NCBI GenBank assembly: GCA_907163375.1
Contig: CAJQUW010008763.1
Coordinates: 1-64,000, forward strand
Direction of reading: 5' to 3'
Origin: Prostheceraeus crozeri
Lineage: Eukaryota > Platyhelminthes > Polycladida > Euryleptidae
Length of the DNA: 64,000 nucleotides
Shown here: positions 1 through 14,000 of the stretch, in pieces
How the letters are laid out: each line of letters begins with the position of its first letter
How positions within the stretch are numbered: position 1 is the first letter of the stretch
Translations under genes and position numbers: made by a program
The notes under the pieces: generated by a model
What the model was told of the DNA's origin: nothing
Seen by the model: the letters and a program-made list of their open reading frames with translations, nothing else
Databases searched by the model: none

Positions 1-869
1 GTTGCATCTTGACGATTCCATCTCAGAGGCATCTCGTTTTGTCCCAAAAAAACGCAGAAGTCAAAAAACAAAAAGATTGTGCTCCTCTGCAGAAACACAG
101 CGATGAGTGCTCGGTAGACAGATTTTGTATCCTTACTCCCGTAACACTGGAATAGAAGCATTACAACTCCGATACAAGAGCTCTGACTACCGATTTACGG
201 CAGTCTGAAACCTCTTTCGAATTTGATTGAAAGAGGCCCTGACTTGTCATTTTCAGCTTTGTGGTTGGAAAGAGCCAGGAGTATTTTAAGGTATTACTAT
301 TATTATTGCTCTTATATACATGTACAAAATTTAATGTAGAAGTTTGAATGCATGAGATTAGTTTGAAAATGGTATTTGCTTGTTGATCTGAGCATGCGTT
401 GTAATCAATAAATGTAACTCCCATTGATTGACTTATTCAGGACATTTCAAAAATTCAAATAATGCATGTCGACAGAAAGAGCTGCATATCCTCTAGAGCT
501 TCCGTAACCCGAAATATCTGAAATGTCTGTGCCACAAGAATAAAACGCATAATTTATAACATAAGACATTGTACTGTTAATGAAAGCAGCATTTCATTGG
601 GGAATCAAGACACTCGAATGACTTGCTTATATCGGCTTATATTGTTGTCGACTGTTATCGTTTTTCATAGTAAATTTGTTGCCAAATAAGTCTGTGGAAG
701 TAGCGACTCCTTCAACAATCTGAAGTGATACTCATATGAAGTAAAATGTGATAAATTACCTGTCTTTTGAAGAGATAACTATTCCAATCCAAAAAGATGA
801 TCCAGAAAATGATGTAAATTCGGCGCAGTATTATGTATCTCAGTCACAAAGTGGCTATGCAGTTTTTAA
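1..869. other. no gene recognised
   Basis: AT-rich sequence with short random reading frames only. I see no splice-flanked open frame, RNA gene or repeat that I can name here. Confidence 0.5.
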
Positions 870-1175
870 AGCAGAATTCTGCATCACACTTTGCGAAAAC
901 GTACTTGGCAATAACGTACTTGCATGAATAGCTTGAGTGAAAATGACAGCATAACATTGACCATGTCGACTATGTCGTCGCCAACTTCTTTAGCTCTGAG
1001 TACCATGGCATCAAAATATTTGTCAATAGCTACCCCGAAGCGTTTTAATGGCAGCTTTTGTTTACCAGTAGCTCGTCCACCGTCCACCAATCCGGTGATT
1101 GCAAGATTTTCCATCACACTTTTCCATAACAAAGCACGTCATGCGGCGCATTTTCTATTTTGATATTACAGGGTG
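870..1175 (-). mobile_element. LINE 3' tail fragment (C-terminal region)
   Basis: The minus strand reads MRRMTCFVME and then, after a frame change, MENLAITGLVDGGRATGKQK, followed about 25 residues on by VLRAKEVGDDIVDMVNVM. This order is familiar from the C-terminal tails of many non-LTR retrotransposon polyproteins: a 'FGHVMR'-like segment, then 'ENL..TG.V.G.RA.G.Q', then 'R.A.....D.V.NV'. The fragment is about 80 codons, has at least one frameshift, and shows no reverse transcriptase. It is a dead 5'-truncated copy. The clade is not determinable. The call rests on motif resemblance only; a chance open frame is the alternative. Confidence 0.42.
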
Positions 1176-2895
1176 TCCGACAGACTTTCGAGCTTTCCCA
1201 GATATCAGCAATATTTTTCAAGGGGTACTAAATTTGCCTTACAACTTTTTGAGAAATATTAGAAATAACGTATCTAATATATTCTCAAAACCTCTCTATT
1301 TACAATGGTACTGAGAAACTCTGTCATCGATGTCCATAATCATGTTATCAAATTGGAAATCAGCTACATATATACTTAGGATAGTTTGGACCTCCCATGT
1401 GTAAATCACATGTTTCTTCAATAAAATCCTTAATACAGACTGGGCTCAATTTCACGTAAAATCGCATTTGTAATTTAACTGTTAACTATTCAAGTTCAAC
1501 TTCAGTCAAGTTTGACTGTCAACTTCACCAATATTCCAGAATATCTAAAAACATAAAATCCTCCAAGTCAAGAAACGGCCTCCAAAATTATTGAAGTGAT
1601 CATCGAGCCAAAATTTACGGACGCTGTCGGTAGCATGTGTAATTCATTATTGACAATAGTGATTGCCGATGAATCACATTCTCTGAGGATTTGTTCTCTT
1701 CTAAGTTTCCGACATTATCCATCCGTAATAACTGTATCCTGCATCCTTCTTTGTCTTGTAATATGTGTTATTGTGGAATTGTATTGCGCTTGCCGAATAT
1801 CACATATGATTTATGAGCCAGGATGATATTATTACTACAGTATCTAAAACAATAACACTATCATGATTCATGCAAAAGATGAGAAATTTTGTTATTTCGA
1901 TGATTTTATGTATTTCACCTTGTTTCAAAGGCTATTTTAGGATGAATTACTCCTAAAACCTCTAACTCCTCAAAACAAGGATAAACATTTCTAACATTGC
2001 ATAAATCAATAATGATTGGTAATTGCTCACTAAATTTAATTCATCATTCCAATCGACCCTCTTTGATCGATATGAAGAGCTTCTCTGAGGAAATCAATCA
2101 CTTATAACAATCATTCTTTTGTTGATTTCATAAGAGACATCCAAATACCAAACTAATATAGGCCAATATGGCACAGTTTCCTTAAAGATATCAGTAAAAA
2201 TTGCATTCTACACTGAGCCATTGTTCCAATCAGTTATCAGAAAATAACATTTCCGAATTTCAATAATTCAAAAAGTCCATGTTTAAAAATTCAAAGCAAT
2301 GATGAGTTTTACTATGCTTTCATAAGAACCATGCTTCCTCCAAAAATAGAATTCACAAATATGGGGAAATAGTCACATAGAAGGAAAGTCCTCGTGCAGT
2401 TCCAATGATGACCTCGTATTGTTTCAATGAAAGCTCCATAGGTATATCAAATATCCATTCGACTGTAAAACCTTTTGTACCACCTCGATGTAAACCGACT
2501 GGAATAGCATTTGGAATGCAATGCCATCATCAGTAACTGTATGTAATGTATCTAATTTTGAGTGAAACGAAGATGAGAGCACTATAACTTCAGATCAACC
2601 AAGGACTCCTTGATTGTACAGATCACTTTATGAACAAAGATATATACAATCAAGAAGTGATTGGATCAACCCAAATGAATTTTGCCACCAAATTTATGTT
2701 AGATAATGAAAGATATTTGACTCTACCGAACTCATTTTTTAAAAGTTACTAATTATGTGAGCGGTGGTTCTTAAATTTATATGAATTTAAAATATAATAA
2801 TAATATATAATTATATAAGCATATGCCTTTCCTCAATGAGCTGCAGCCAGTGAACTACTTACAGGATCTAAATGATTCCACATCAATAGAAAAGT
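1176..2895. other. no gene recognised
   Basis: AT-rich spacer. A stretch around 2,360-2,500 on the minus strand stays open and gives a protein-like frame containing GGTKGFTVEWIFDIPMELS. I do not recognise it and it has no clear exon borders. Nothing else stands out. Confidence 0.4.
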
Positions 2896-3423
2896 TTATT
2901 TCCTGAATTTTCCAAAGATGAAAAACCGCTTCATTATCATTATCTGATTCATGAAATTCTGAAAAGCTCTATTTAGCCGATTTTTCAGACCTATTTTCGA
3001 ACATGCTAAGTTTGCAGCAACAAATTGCATTTCGACATTTTGAACTGCAGCGTATAGATAGCGTATAGCCATGATAGAAAACCATAGTATCAAAATACAC
3101 GTTAATACAATAGCACGATGACACCAATTTATCAAGAAATAACAACAGAAGAAACAGGAAAAACTGCCACGCTAGACGAAGACCGTGAAGGGCTTAAGTA
3201 TTCCATCAAATCATCCTTTTTGTATAAGTTTACGTAGAAACAATGGGCACATGGCAACCGTCAGTCGCAAAGTTGTGTCTGATGCTTCCAACAACGTCAG
3301 GTATAATTCTGCAGAATCAAGGTCTCGATATTTCCTGATTCAAAGGATAGCAATGACGGTGCGAAGCAATAATGCTACCACTATATTGAAGACAATACCA
3401 TCGGACTAAACCATGGCAGAAGT
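2896..3423 (-). pseudogene. decayed multi-pass membrane protein frame, possibly chemoreceptor-like
   Basis: One minus-strand frame of about 175 codons holds together through only three internal stops. An AT-rich non-coding frame of this length would be expected to have roughly ten. It contains hydrophobic segments near its start (IVFNIVVALLL), in its middle (FSCFFCCYFLINW) and after it (AIVLTCILILWFSIMAI). Between them are polar helix-like stretches (SAELYLTLLEASDTTLRLTV). Alternating membrane and charged helices recall arthropod gustatory-receptor-type 7TM proteins, but no family signature such as the C-terminal TYhhhhhQF motif is visible. The stops lie at 3,352-3,354, 3,208-3,210 and 3,175-3,177 by my reading. 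It could also be a fragment of any membrane protein or a chance open frame. Confidence 0.27.
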
Positions 3424-4698
3424 TTCTTTATCTGGTTTAATTTGACTCAAGGTGACTTTGCATTCGTCATCCAATTATTCAAATTGCTTTTCCTTCACAA
3501 TGCATAGCTAATTCAGTCAGTTTCTTGTAATTGGTGTTTATTGAAATAACATTCATAACATGACGATAACAAATTTCAAAAATATTAATTCCATTCATTG
3601 AGAATACATAGCTTTTGAAAATATCATGTCTTAAAAAGGCAATTTGCTACTTCAGCCTTGCGTGTTTGACACTTGAAGTCTGAAAAATTGACTAAAAGCA
3701 AAAATTGCATGAAAAAAGTTATAAAACTTTATGAATTAGTTGATGAAAATCAAATATTATATGATTATTAAAAGTACAAAAAATTAGCCCTTCTATCGTT
3801 GAACCATTCAAATCTTATGAATAGCTCACGGGCTACAAGCCATTCAACAAAGACCTGAACATCTGTGGTTGCTTAAAAAAATAATTGACTGACTAAATGC
3901 ATGATTAAACGTACAGGCCTAATGAAGGTTATTTTTCTATGGTTCTGATTATGTTCAGAAACAATAGGCCTAGTAATATAAATGTCATCGCACTTTTGAT
4001 AGGCTACCAGTCAATCTCGCATTCTTGAAATATTTTCTTCAGTCGTCGATTAGCAATGCACTTTGTCAAGAAATACATAGGCCCTATGTGTCTCGGTCAG
4101 CAGGTAGAACACATGCATCCAGGTTTGGGATAGCTGGGTCTTATCTTTATAGGTATATGACATAGGCTGGCAAAATTTACTTGGTAAGTAACCTGGAGCG
4201 ATATTTATTGACACAATCTAAGGGTTTCCAGTATTATCGGGTCCGTAACAGAAAGCAAAATCTTTTCCGCTTGAAGAAGCCCCAGATGGTTCCATATTGA
4301 TGGAAGCCCCAATGGCTTGCTTGATAGCGACCCGACATTTGGAAGCACTGGTCTATACATTAGCCCCATTGGTTTGGGTGACCTTTCTGCTATGATTTAC
4401 TGTGAAGTTTTCGAACTCATCACTTAGCTTAGCCACTGGCTTTTATTCGAAATACCAACAAAAACTCTGATGCACCTTTTTTTCAGTGGCAGCGCTGGAA
4501 GAATTTTTTTGTTGGCATGATTTTGGACAGATATCTTCCTCCACTTAGTGCGGATGTAGGCGTATAAGTAACCTTCAGTGTTAAATTGAACGATTCTTCC
4601 ATAGATATTTTATTGCTTACAAAGTTGTGCACTTGTAAAATATCTTTCAACTTATGAAGTTGATGACGTGAAGGTAAACAATCATTTAGATATGACTT
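3424..4698. other. no gene recognised
   Basis: AT-rich spacer. At 4,260-4,370 the tetramer AGCCCC followed by A(G)ATGG recurs three times within about 100 bp, and the minus strand there is mostly open (for example KCRVAIKQAIGASINMEPSG). I cannot tie this to any family. The minus strand also has a 132-codon open frame at 4,483-4,881 with no recognisable domain; it overlaps the inverted repeat at 4,699. Confidence 0.35.
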
Positions 4699-4767
4699 AT
4701 TTTTGTATGCAGGCTGGATAATTTGACAATTGTTATGTTGCGGGCTTTCAAGCCTGCATACAAAAAT
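4699..4767. repeat. perfect 17-bp inverted repeat with 35-nt loop
   Basis: The left arm ATTTTTGTATGCAGGCT (4,699-4,715) and right arm AGCCTGCATACAAAAAT (4,751-4,767) are exact reverse complements, separated by 35 bases. The pair would form a stable hairpin in DNA or RNA. It may be the remains of a tiny foldback transposon, or one arm may have been copied by template switching. No function is claimed. Confidence 0.85.
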
Positions 4768-4957
4768 GCATGCAAGCCTTTTAAGAAACACAAAATTCAC
4801 AACGATTTTTTGCGACCTCGGTCGATTGATTGCGAGCTCATGCTTGTATGTGTAAATCATTGTCGACACAATTATGTACACGACTTTAATGTGAACTGCT
4901 TTAATAGGTACTCCGATTACTTACTTGGAAAAGATTTAGCGATTGCATTATAGTCAA

Positions 4958-5001
4958 CGTGTCAATGACATAACCATCGCCTAACAGATATCGTTGACAC
5001 G
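4958..5001. repeat. 8-bp inverted repeat at left edge of satellite array
   Basis: CGTGTCAA (4,958-4,965) and TTGACACG (4,994-5,001) are exact reverse complements, placed just outside the first satellite unit. It is short enough to be chance; noted because it marks the array border. Confidence 0.35.
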
Positions 5002-5016
5002 AATGAAGTCATGAAA

Positions 5017-8000
5017 AAACGCGTCATCTAAAGGTGCATAGGAAGACAAACGCATAGAGTTTAGAGGAGAATTCACAAAATGTCACATTTTTGGTACAAA
5101 CGAGACGTTTGCGCATGGCAAATGTCACGATACAACAATGAAATTTGACATGGAGGTACCTGTGACTATTGTGAAGATGCTTAGCATTGACAAACGCGTC
5201 ATCTAAGGGTGCATAGGAAGACAAACGCATAGAGTTTAGAGGAGAATTCACAAAATGTCACATGTTTGGTACAAACGAGACGTTTGCGCATGGCAAATGT
5301 CACGATACAACAATGAAATTTGACATGGAGGTACCTGTGACTATTGTGAAGATGCTTAGCATTGACAAACGCGTCATCTAAGGGTGCATAGGAAGACAAA
5401 CGCATAGAGTTTAGAGGAGAATTCACAAAATGTCACATGTTTGGTACAAACGAGACGTTTGCGCATGGCAAATGTCACGATACAACAATGAAATTTGACA
5501 TGGAGGTACCTGTGACTATTGTGAAGATGCTTAGCATTGACAAACGCGTCATCTAAGGGTGCATAGGAAGACAAACGCATAGAGTTTAGAGGAGAATTCA
5601 CAAAATGTCACATGTTTGGTACAAACGAGACGTTTGCGCATGGCAAATGTCACGATACAACAATGAAATTTGACATGGAGGTACCTGTGACTATTGTGAA
5701 GATGCTTAGCATTGACAAACGCGTCATCTAAGGGTGCATAGGAAGACAAACGCATAGAGTTTAGAGGAGAATTCACAAAATGTCACATGTTTGGTACAAA
5801 CGAGACGTTTGCGCATGGCAAATGTCACGATACAACAATGAAATTTGACATGGAGGTACCTGTGACTATTGTGAAGATGCTTAGCATTGACAAACGCGTC
5901 ATCTAAGGGTGCATAGGAAGACAAACGCATAGAGTTTAGAGGAGAATTCACAAAATGTCACATGTTTGGTACAAACGAGACGTTTGCGCATGGCAAATGT
6001 CACGATACAACAATGAAATTTGACATGGAGGTACCTGTGACTATTGTGAAGATGCTTAGCATTGACAAACGCGTCATCTAAGGGTGCATAGGAAGACAAA
6101 CGCATAGAGTTTAGAGGAGAATTCACAAAATGTCACATGTTTGGTACAAACGAGACGTTTGCGCATGGCAAATGTCACGATACAACAATGAAATTTGACA
6201 TGGAGGTACCTGTGACTATTGTGAAGATGCTTAGCATTGACAAACGCGTCATCTAAGGGTGCATAGGAAGACAAACGCATAGAGTTTAGAGGAGAATTCA
6301 CAAAATGTCACATGTTTGGTACAAACGAGACGTTTGCGCATGGCAAATGTCACGATACAACAATGAAATTTGACATGGAGGTACCTGTGACTATTGTGAA
6401 GATGCTTAGCATTGACAAACGCGTCATCTAAGGGTGCATAGGAAGACAAACGCATAGAGTTTAGAGGAGAATTCACAAAATGTCACATGTTTGGTACAAA
6501 CGAGACGTTTGCGCATGGCAAATGTCACGATACAACAATGAAATTTGACATGGAGGTACCTGTGACTATTGTGAAGATGCTTAGCATTGACAAACGCGTC
6601 ATCTAAGGGTGCATAGGAAGACAAACGCATAGAGTTTAGAGGAGAATTCACAAAATGTCACATGTTTGGTACAAACGAGACGTTTGCGCATGGCAAATGT
6701 CACGATACAACAATGAAATTTGACATGGAGGTACCTGTGACTATTGTGAAGATGCTTAGCATTGACAAACGCGTCATCTAAGGGTGCATAGGAAGACAAA
6801 CGCATAGAGTTTAGAGGAGAATTCACAAAATGTCACATGTTTGGTACAAACGAGACGTTTGCGCATGGCAAATGTCACGATACAACAATGAAATTTGACA
6901 TGGAGGTACCTGTGACTATTGTGAAGATGCTTAGCATTGACAAACGCGTCATCTAAGGGTGCATAGGAAGACAAACGCATAGAGTTTAGAGGAGAATTCA
7001 CAAAATGTCACATGTTTGGTACAAACGAGACGTTTGCGCATGGCAAATGTCACGATACAACAATGAAATTTGACATGGAGGTACCTGTGACTATTGTGAA
7101 GATGCTTAGCATAGACAAACGCGTCATCTAAGGGTGCATAGGAAGACAAACGCATAGAGTTTAGAGGAGAATTCACAAAATGTCACATGTTTGGTACAAA
7201 CGAGACGTTTGCGCATGGCAAATGTCACGATACAACAATGAAATTTGACATGGAGGTACCTGTGACTATTGTGAAGATGCTTAGCATTGACAAACGCGTC
7301 ATCTAGGGGTGCATAGGAAGACAAACGCATAGAGTTTAGAGGAGAATTCACAAAATGTCACATGTTTGGTACAAACGAGACGTTTGCGCATGGCAAATGT
7401 CACGATACAACAATGAAATTTGACATGGAGGTACCTGTGACTATTGTGAAGATGCTTAGCATTGACAAACGCGTCATCTAAGGGTGCATAGGAAGACAAA
7501 CGCATAGAGTTTAGAGGAGAATTCACAAAATGTCACATGTTTGGTACAAACGAGACGTTTGCGCATGGCAAATGTCACGATACAACAATGAAATTTGACA
7601 TGGAGGTACCTGTGACTATTGTGAAGATGCTTAGCATTGACAAACGCGTCATCTAGGGGTGCATAGGAAGACAAACGCATAGAGTTTAGAGGAGAATTCA
7701 CAAAATGTCACATGTTTGGTACAAACGAGACGTTTGCGCATGGCAAATGTCACGATACAACAATGAAATTTGACATGGAGGTACCTGTGACTATTGTGAA
7801 GATGCTTAGCATTGACAAACGCGTCATCTAAAGTGCATAGGAAGACAAACGCATAGAGTTTAGAGGAGAATTCACAAAATGTCACATGTTTGGTACAAAC
7901 GAGACGTTTGCGCATGGCAAATGTCACGATACAACAATGAAATTTGACATGGAGGTACCTGTGACTATTGTGAAGATGCTTAGCATTGACAAACGCGTCA

Positions 8001-11000
8001 TCTAAAGTGCATAGGAAGACAAACGCATAGAGTTTAGAGGAGAATTCACAAAATGTCACATGTTTGGTACAAACGAGACGTTTGCGCATGGCAAATGTCA
8101 CGCTACATCAATGAAATTTGACATGGAGGTACCTGTGACTATTGTGAAGATGCTTAGCATTGACAAACGCGTCATCTAAGGGTGCATAGGAAGACAAACG
8201 CATAGAGTTTAGAGGAGAATTCACAAAATGTCACATGTTTGGTACAAACGAGACGTTTGCGCATGGCAAATGTCACGATACAACAATGAAATTTGACATG
8301 GAGGTACCTGTGACTATTGTGAAGATGCTTAGCATAGACAAACGCGTCATCTAAGGGTGCATAGGAAGACAAACGCATAGAGTTTAGAGGAGAATTCACA
8401 AAATGTCACATGTTTGGTACAAACGAGACGTTTGCGCATGGCAAATGTCACGATACAACAATGAAATTTGACATGGAGGTACCTGTGACTATTGTGAAGA
8501 TGCTTAGCATTGACAAACGCGTCATCTAAGGGTGCATAGGAAGACAAACGCATAGAGTTTAGAGGAGAATTCACAAAATGTCACATGTTTGGTACAAACG
8601 AGACGTTTGCGCATGGCAAATGTCACGATACAACAATGAAATTTGACATGGAGGTACCTGTGACTATTGTGAAGATGCTTAGCATAGACAAACGCGTCAT
8701 CTAAGGGTGCATAGGAAGACAAACGCATAGAGTTTAGAGGAGAATTCACAAAATGTCACATGTTTGGTACAAACGAGACGTTTGCGCATGGCAAATGTCA
8801 CGATACAACAATGAAATTTGACATGGAGGTACCTGTGACTATTGTGAAGATGCTTAGCATAGACAAACGCGTCATCTAAGGGTGCATAGGAAGACAAACG
8901 CATAGAGTTTAGAGGAGAATTCACAAAATGTCACATGTTTGGTACAAACGAGACGTTTGCGCATGGCAAATGTCACGATACAACAATGAAATTTGACATG
9001 GAGGTACCTGTGACTATTGTGAAGATGCTTAGCATTGACAAACGCGTCATCTAAGGGTGCATAGGAAGACAAACGCATAGAGTTTAGAGGAGAATTCACA
9101 AAATGTCACATGTTTGGTACAAACGAGACGTTTGCGCATGGCAAATGTCACGATACAACAATGAAATTTGACATGGAGGTACCTGTGACTATTGTGAAGA
9201 TGCTTAGCATAGACAAACGCGTCATCTAAGGGTGCATAGGAAGACAAACGCATAGAGTTTAGAGGAGAATTCACAAAATGTCACATGTTTGGTACAAACG
9301 AGACGTTTGCGCATGGCAAATGTCACGATACAACAATGAAATTTGACATGGAGGTACCTGTGACTATTGTGAAGATGCTTAGCATTGACAAACGCGTCAT
9401 CTAAGGGTGCATAGGAAGACAAACGCATAGAGTTTAGAGGAGAATTCACAAAATGTCACATGTTTGGTACAAACGAGACGTTTGCGCATGGCAAATGTCA
9501 CGATACAACAATGAAATTTGACATGGAGGTACCTGTGACTATTGTGAAGATGCTTAGCATAGACAAACGCGTCATCTAAGGGTGCATAGGAAGACAAACG
9601 CATAGAGTTTAGAGGAGAATTCACAAAATGTCACATGTTTGGTACAAACGAGACGTTTGCGCATGGCAAATGTCACGATACAACAATGAAATTTGACATG
9701 GAGGTACCTGTGACTATTGTGAAGATGCTTAGCATTGACAAACGCGTCATCTAAGGGTGCATAGGAAGACAAACGCATAGAGTTTAGAGGAGAATTCACA
9801 AAATGTCACATGTTTGGTACAAACGAGACGTTTGCGCATGGCAAATGTCACGATACAACAATGAAATTTGACATGGAGGTACCTGTGACTATTGTGAAGA
9901 TGCTTAGCATTGACAAACGCGTCATCTAAGGGTGCATAGGAAGACAAACGCATAGAGTTTAGAGGAGAATTCACAAAATGTCACATGTTTGGTACAAACG
10001 AGACGTTTGCGCATGGCAAATGTCACGATACAACAATGAAATTTGACATGGAGGTACCTGTGACTATTGTGAAGATGCTTAGCATTGACAAACGCGTCAT
10101 CTAAGGGTGCATAGGAAGACAAACGCATAGAGTTTAGAGGAGAATTCACAAAATGTCACATGTTTGGTACAAACGAGACGTTTGCGCATGGCAAATGTCA
10201 CGATACAACAATGAAATTTGACATGGAGGTACCTGTGACTATTGTGAAGATGCTTAGCATTGACAAACGCGTCATCTAAGGGTGCATAGGAAGACAAACG
10301 CATAGAGTTTAGAGGAGAATTCACAAAATGTCACATGTTTGGTACAAACGAGACGTTTGCGCATGGCAAATGTCACGATACAACAATGAAATTTGACATG
10401 GAGGTACCTGTGACTATTGTGAAGATGCTTAGCATTGACAAACGCGTCATCTAAGGGTGCATAGGAAGACAAACGCATAGAGTTTAGAGGAGAATTCACA
10501 AAATGTCACATGTTTGGTACAAACGAGACGTTTGCGCATGGCAAATGTCACGATACAACAATGAAATTTGACATGGAGGTACCTGTGACTATTGTGAAGA
10601 TGCTTAGCATAGCCAAACGCGTCATCTAAGGGTGCATAGGAAGACAAACGCATAGAGTTTAGAGGAGAATTCACAAAATGTCACATGTTTGGTACAAACG
10701 AGACGTTTGCGCATGGCAAATGTCACGATACAACAATGAAATTTGACATGGAGGTACCTGTGACTATTGTGAAGATGCTTAGCATTGACAAACGCGTCAT
10801 CTAAGGGTGCATAGGAAGACAAACGCATAGAGTTTAGAGGAGAATTCACAAAATGTCACATGTTTGGTACAAACGAGACGTTTGCGCATGGCAAATGTCA
10901 CGATACAACAATGAAATTTGACATGGAGGTACCTGTGACTATTGTGAAGATGCTTAGCATTGACAAACGCGTCATCTAAGGGTGCATAGGAAGACAAACG

Positions 11001-14000
11001 CATAGAGTTTAGAGGAGAATTCACAAAATGTCACATGTTTGGTACAAACGAGACGTTTGCGCATGGCAAATGTCACGATACAACAATGAAATTTGACATG
11101 GAGGTACCTGTGACTATTGTGAAGATGCTTAGCATTGACAAACGCGTCATCTAAGGGTGCATAGGAAGACAAACGCATAGAGTTTAGAGGAGAATTCACA
11201 AAATGTCACATGTTTGGTACAAACGAGACGTTTGCGCATGGCAAATGTCACGATACAACAATGAAATTTGACATGGAGGTACCTGTGACTATTGTGAAGA
11301 TGCTTAGCATAGACAAACGCGTCATCTAAGGGTGCATAGGAAGACAAACGCATAGAGTTTAGAGGAGAATTCACAAAATGTCACATGTTTGGTACAAACG
11401 AGACGTTTGCGCATGGCAAATGTCACGATACAACAATGAAATTTGACATGGAGGTACCTGTGACTATTGTGAAGATGCTTAGCATAGACAAACGCGTCAT
11501 CTAAGGGTGCATAGGAAGACAAACGCATAGAGTTTAGAGGAGAATTCACAAAATGTCACATGTTTGGTACAAACGAGACGTTTGCGCATGGCAAATGTCA
11601 CGATACAACAATGAAATTTGACATGGAGGTACCTGTGACTATTGTGAAGATGCTTAGCATAGACAAACGCGTCATCTAAGGGTGCATAGGAAGACAAACG
11701 CATAGAGTTTAGAGGAGAATTCACAAAATGTCACATGTTTGGTACAAACGAGACGTTTGCGCATGGCAAATGTCACGATACAACAATGAAATTTGACATG
11801 GAGGTACCTGTGACTATTGTGAAGATGCTTAGCATTGACAAACGCGTCATCTAAGGGTGCATAGGAAGACAAACGCATAGAGTTTAGAGGAGAATTCACA
11901 AAATGTCACATGTTTGGTACAAACGAGACGTTTGCGCATGGCAAATGTCACGATACAACAATGAAATTTGACATGGAGGTACCTGTGACTATTGTGAAGA
12001 TGCTTAGCATAGACAAACGCGTCATCTAAGGGTGGATAGGAAGACAAACGCATAGAGTTTAGAGGAGAATTCACAAAATGTCACATGTTTGGTACAAACG
12101 AGACGTTTGCGCATGGCAAATGTCACGATACAACAATGAAATTTGACATGGAGGTACCTGTGACTATTGTGAAGATGCTTAGCATAGACAAACGCGTCAT
12201 CTAAGGGTGCATAGGAAGACAAACGCATAGAGTTTAGAGGAGAATTCACAAAATGTCACATGTTTGGTACAAACGAGACGTTTGCGCATGGCAAATGTCA
12301 CGATACAACAATGAAATTTGACATGGAGGTACCTGTGACTATTGTGAAGATGCTTAGCATAGACAAACGCGTCATCTAAGGGTGCATAGGAAGACAAACG
12401 CATAGAGTTTAGAGGAGAATTCACAAAATGTCACATGTTTGGTACAAACGAGACGTTTGCGCATGGCAAATGTCACGATACAACAATGAAATTTGACATG
12501 GAGGTACCTGTGACTATTGTGAAGATGCTTAGCATTGACAAACGCGTCATCTAAGGGTGCATAGGAAGACAAACGCATAGAGTTTAGAGGAGAATTCACA
12601 AAATGTCACATGTTTGGTACAAACGAGACGTTTGCGCATGGCAAATGTCACGATACAACAATGAAATTTGACATGGAGGTACCTGTGACTATTGTGAAGA
12701 TGCTTAGCATAGACAAACGCGTCATCTAAGGGTGCATAGGAAGACAAACGCATAGAGTTTAGAGGAGAATTCACAAAATGTCACATGTTTGGTACAAACG
12801 AGACGTTTGCGCATGGCAAATGTCACGATACAACAATGAAATTTGACATGGAGGTACCTGTGACTATTGTGAAGATGCTTAGCATTGACAAACGCGTCAT
12901 CTAAGGGTGCATAGGAAGACAAACGCATAGAGTTTAGAGGAGAATTCACAAAATGTCACATGTTTGGTACAAACGAGACGTTTGCGCATGGCAAATGTCA
13001 CGATACAACAATGAAATTTGACATGGAGGTACCTGTGACTATTGTGAAGATGCTTAGCATAGACAAACGCGTCATCTAAGGGTGCATAGGAAGACAAACG
13101 CATAGAGTTTAGAGGAGAATTCACAAAATGTCACATGTTTGGTACAAACGAGACGTTTGCGCATGGCAAATGTCACGATACAACAATGAAATTTGACATG
13201 GAGGTACCTGTGACTATTGTGAAGATGCTTAGCATTGACAAACGCGTCATCTAAGGGTGCATAGGAAGACAAACGCATAGAGTTTAGAGGAGAATTCACA
13301 AAATGTCACATGTTTGGTACAAACGAGACGTTTGCGCATGGCAAATGTCACGATACAACAATGAAATTTGACATGGAGGTACCTGTGACTATTGTGAAGA
13401 TGCTTAGCATTGACAAACGCGTCATCTAAGGGTGCATAGGAAGACAAACGCATAGAGTTTAGAGGAGAATTCACAAAATGTCACATGTTTGGTACAAACG
13501 AGACGTTTGCGCATGGCAAATGTCACGATACAACAATGAAATTTGACATGGAGGTACCTGTGACTATTGTGAAGATGCTTAGCATAGACAAACGCGTCAT
13601 CTAAGGGTGCATAGGAAGACAAACGCATAGAGTTTAGAGGAGAATTCACAAAATGTCACATGTTTGGTACAAACGAGACGTTTGCGCATGGCAAATGTCA
13701 CGATACAACAATGAAATTTGACATGGAGGTACCTGTGACTATTGTGAAGATGCTTAGCATAGACAAACGCGTCATCTAAGGGTGCATAGGAAGACAAACG
13801 CATAGAGTTTAGAGGAGAATTCACAAAATGTCACATGTTTGGTACAAACGAGACGTTTGCGCATGGCAAATGTCACGATACAACAATGAAATTTGACATG
13901 GAGGTACCTGTGACTATTGTGAAGATGCTTAGCATTGACAAACGCGTCATCTAAGGGTGCATAGGAAGACAAACGCATAGAGTTTAGAGGAGAATTCACA

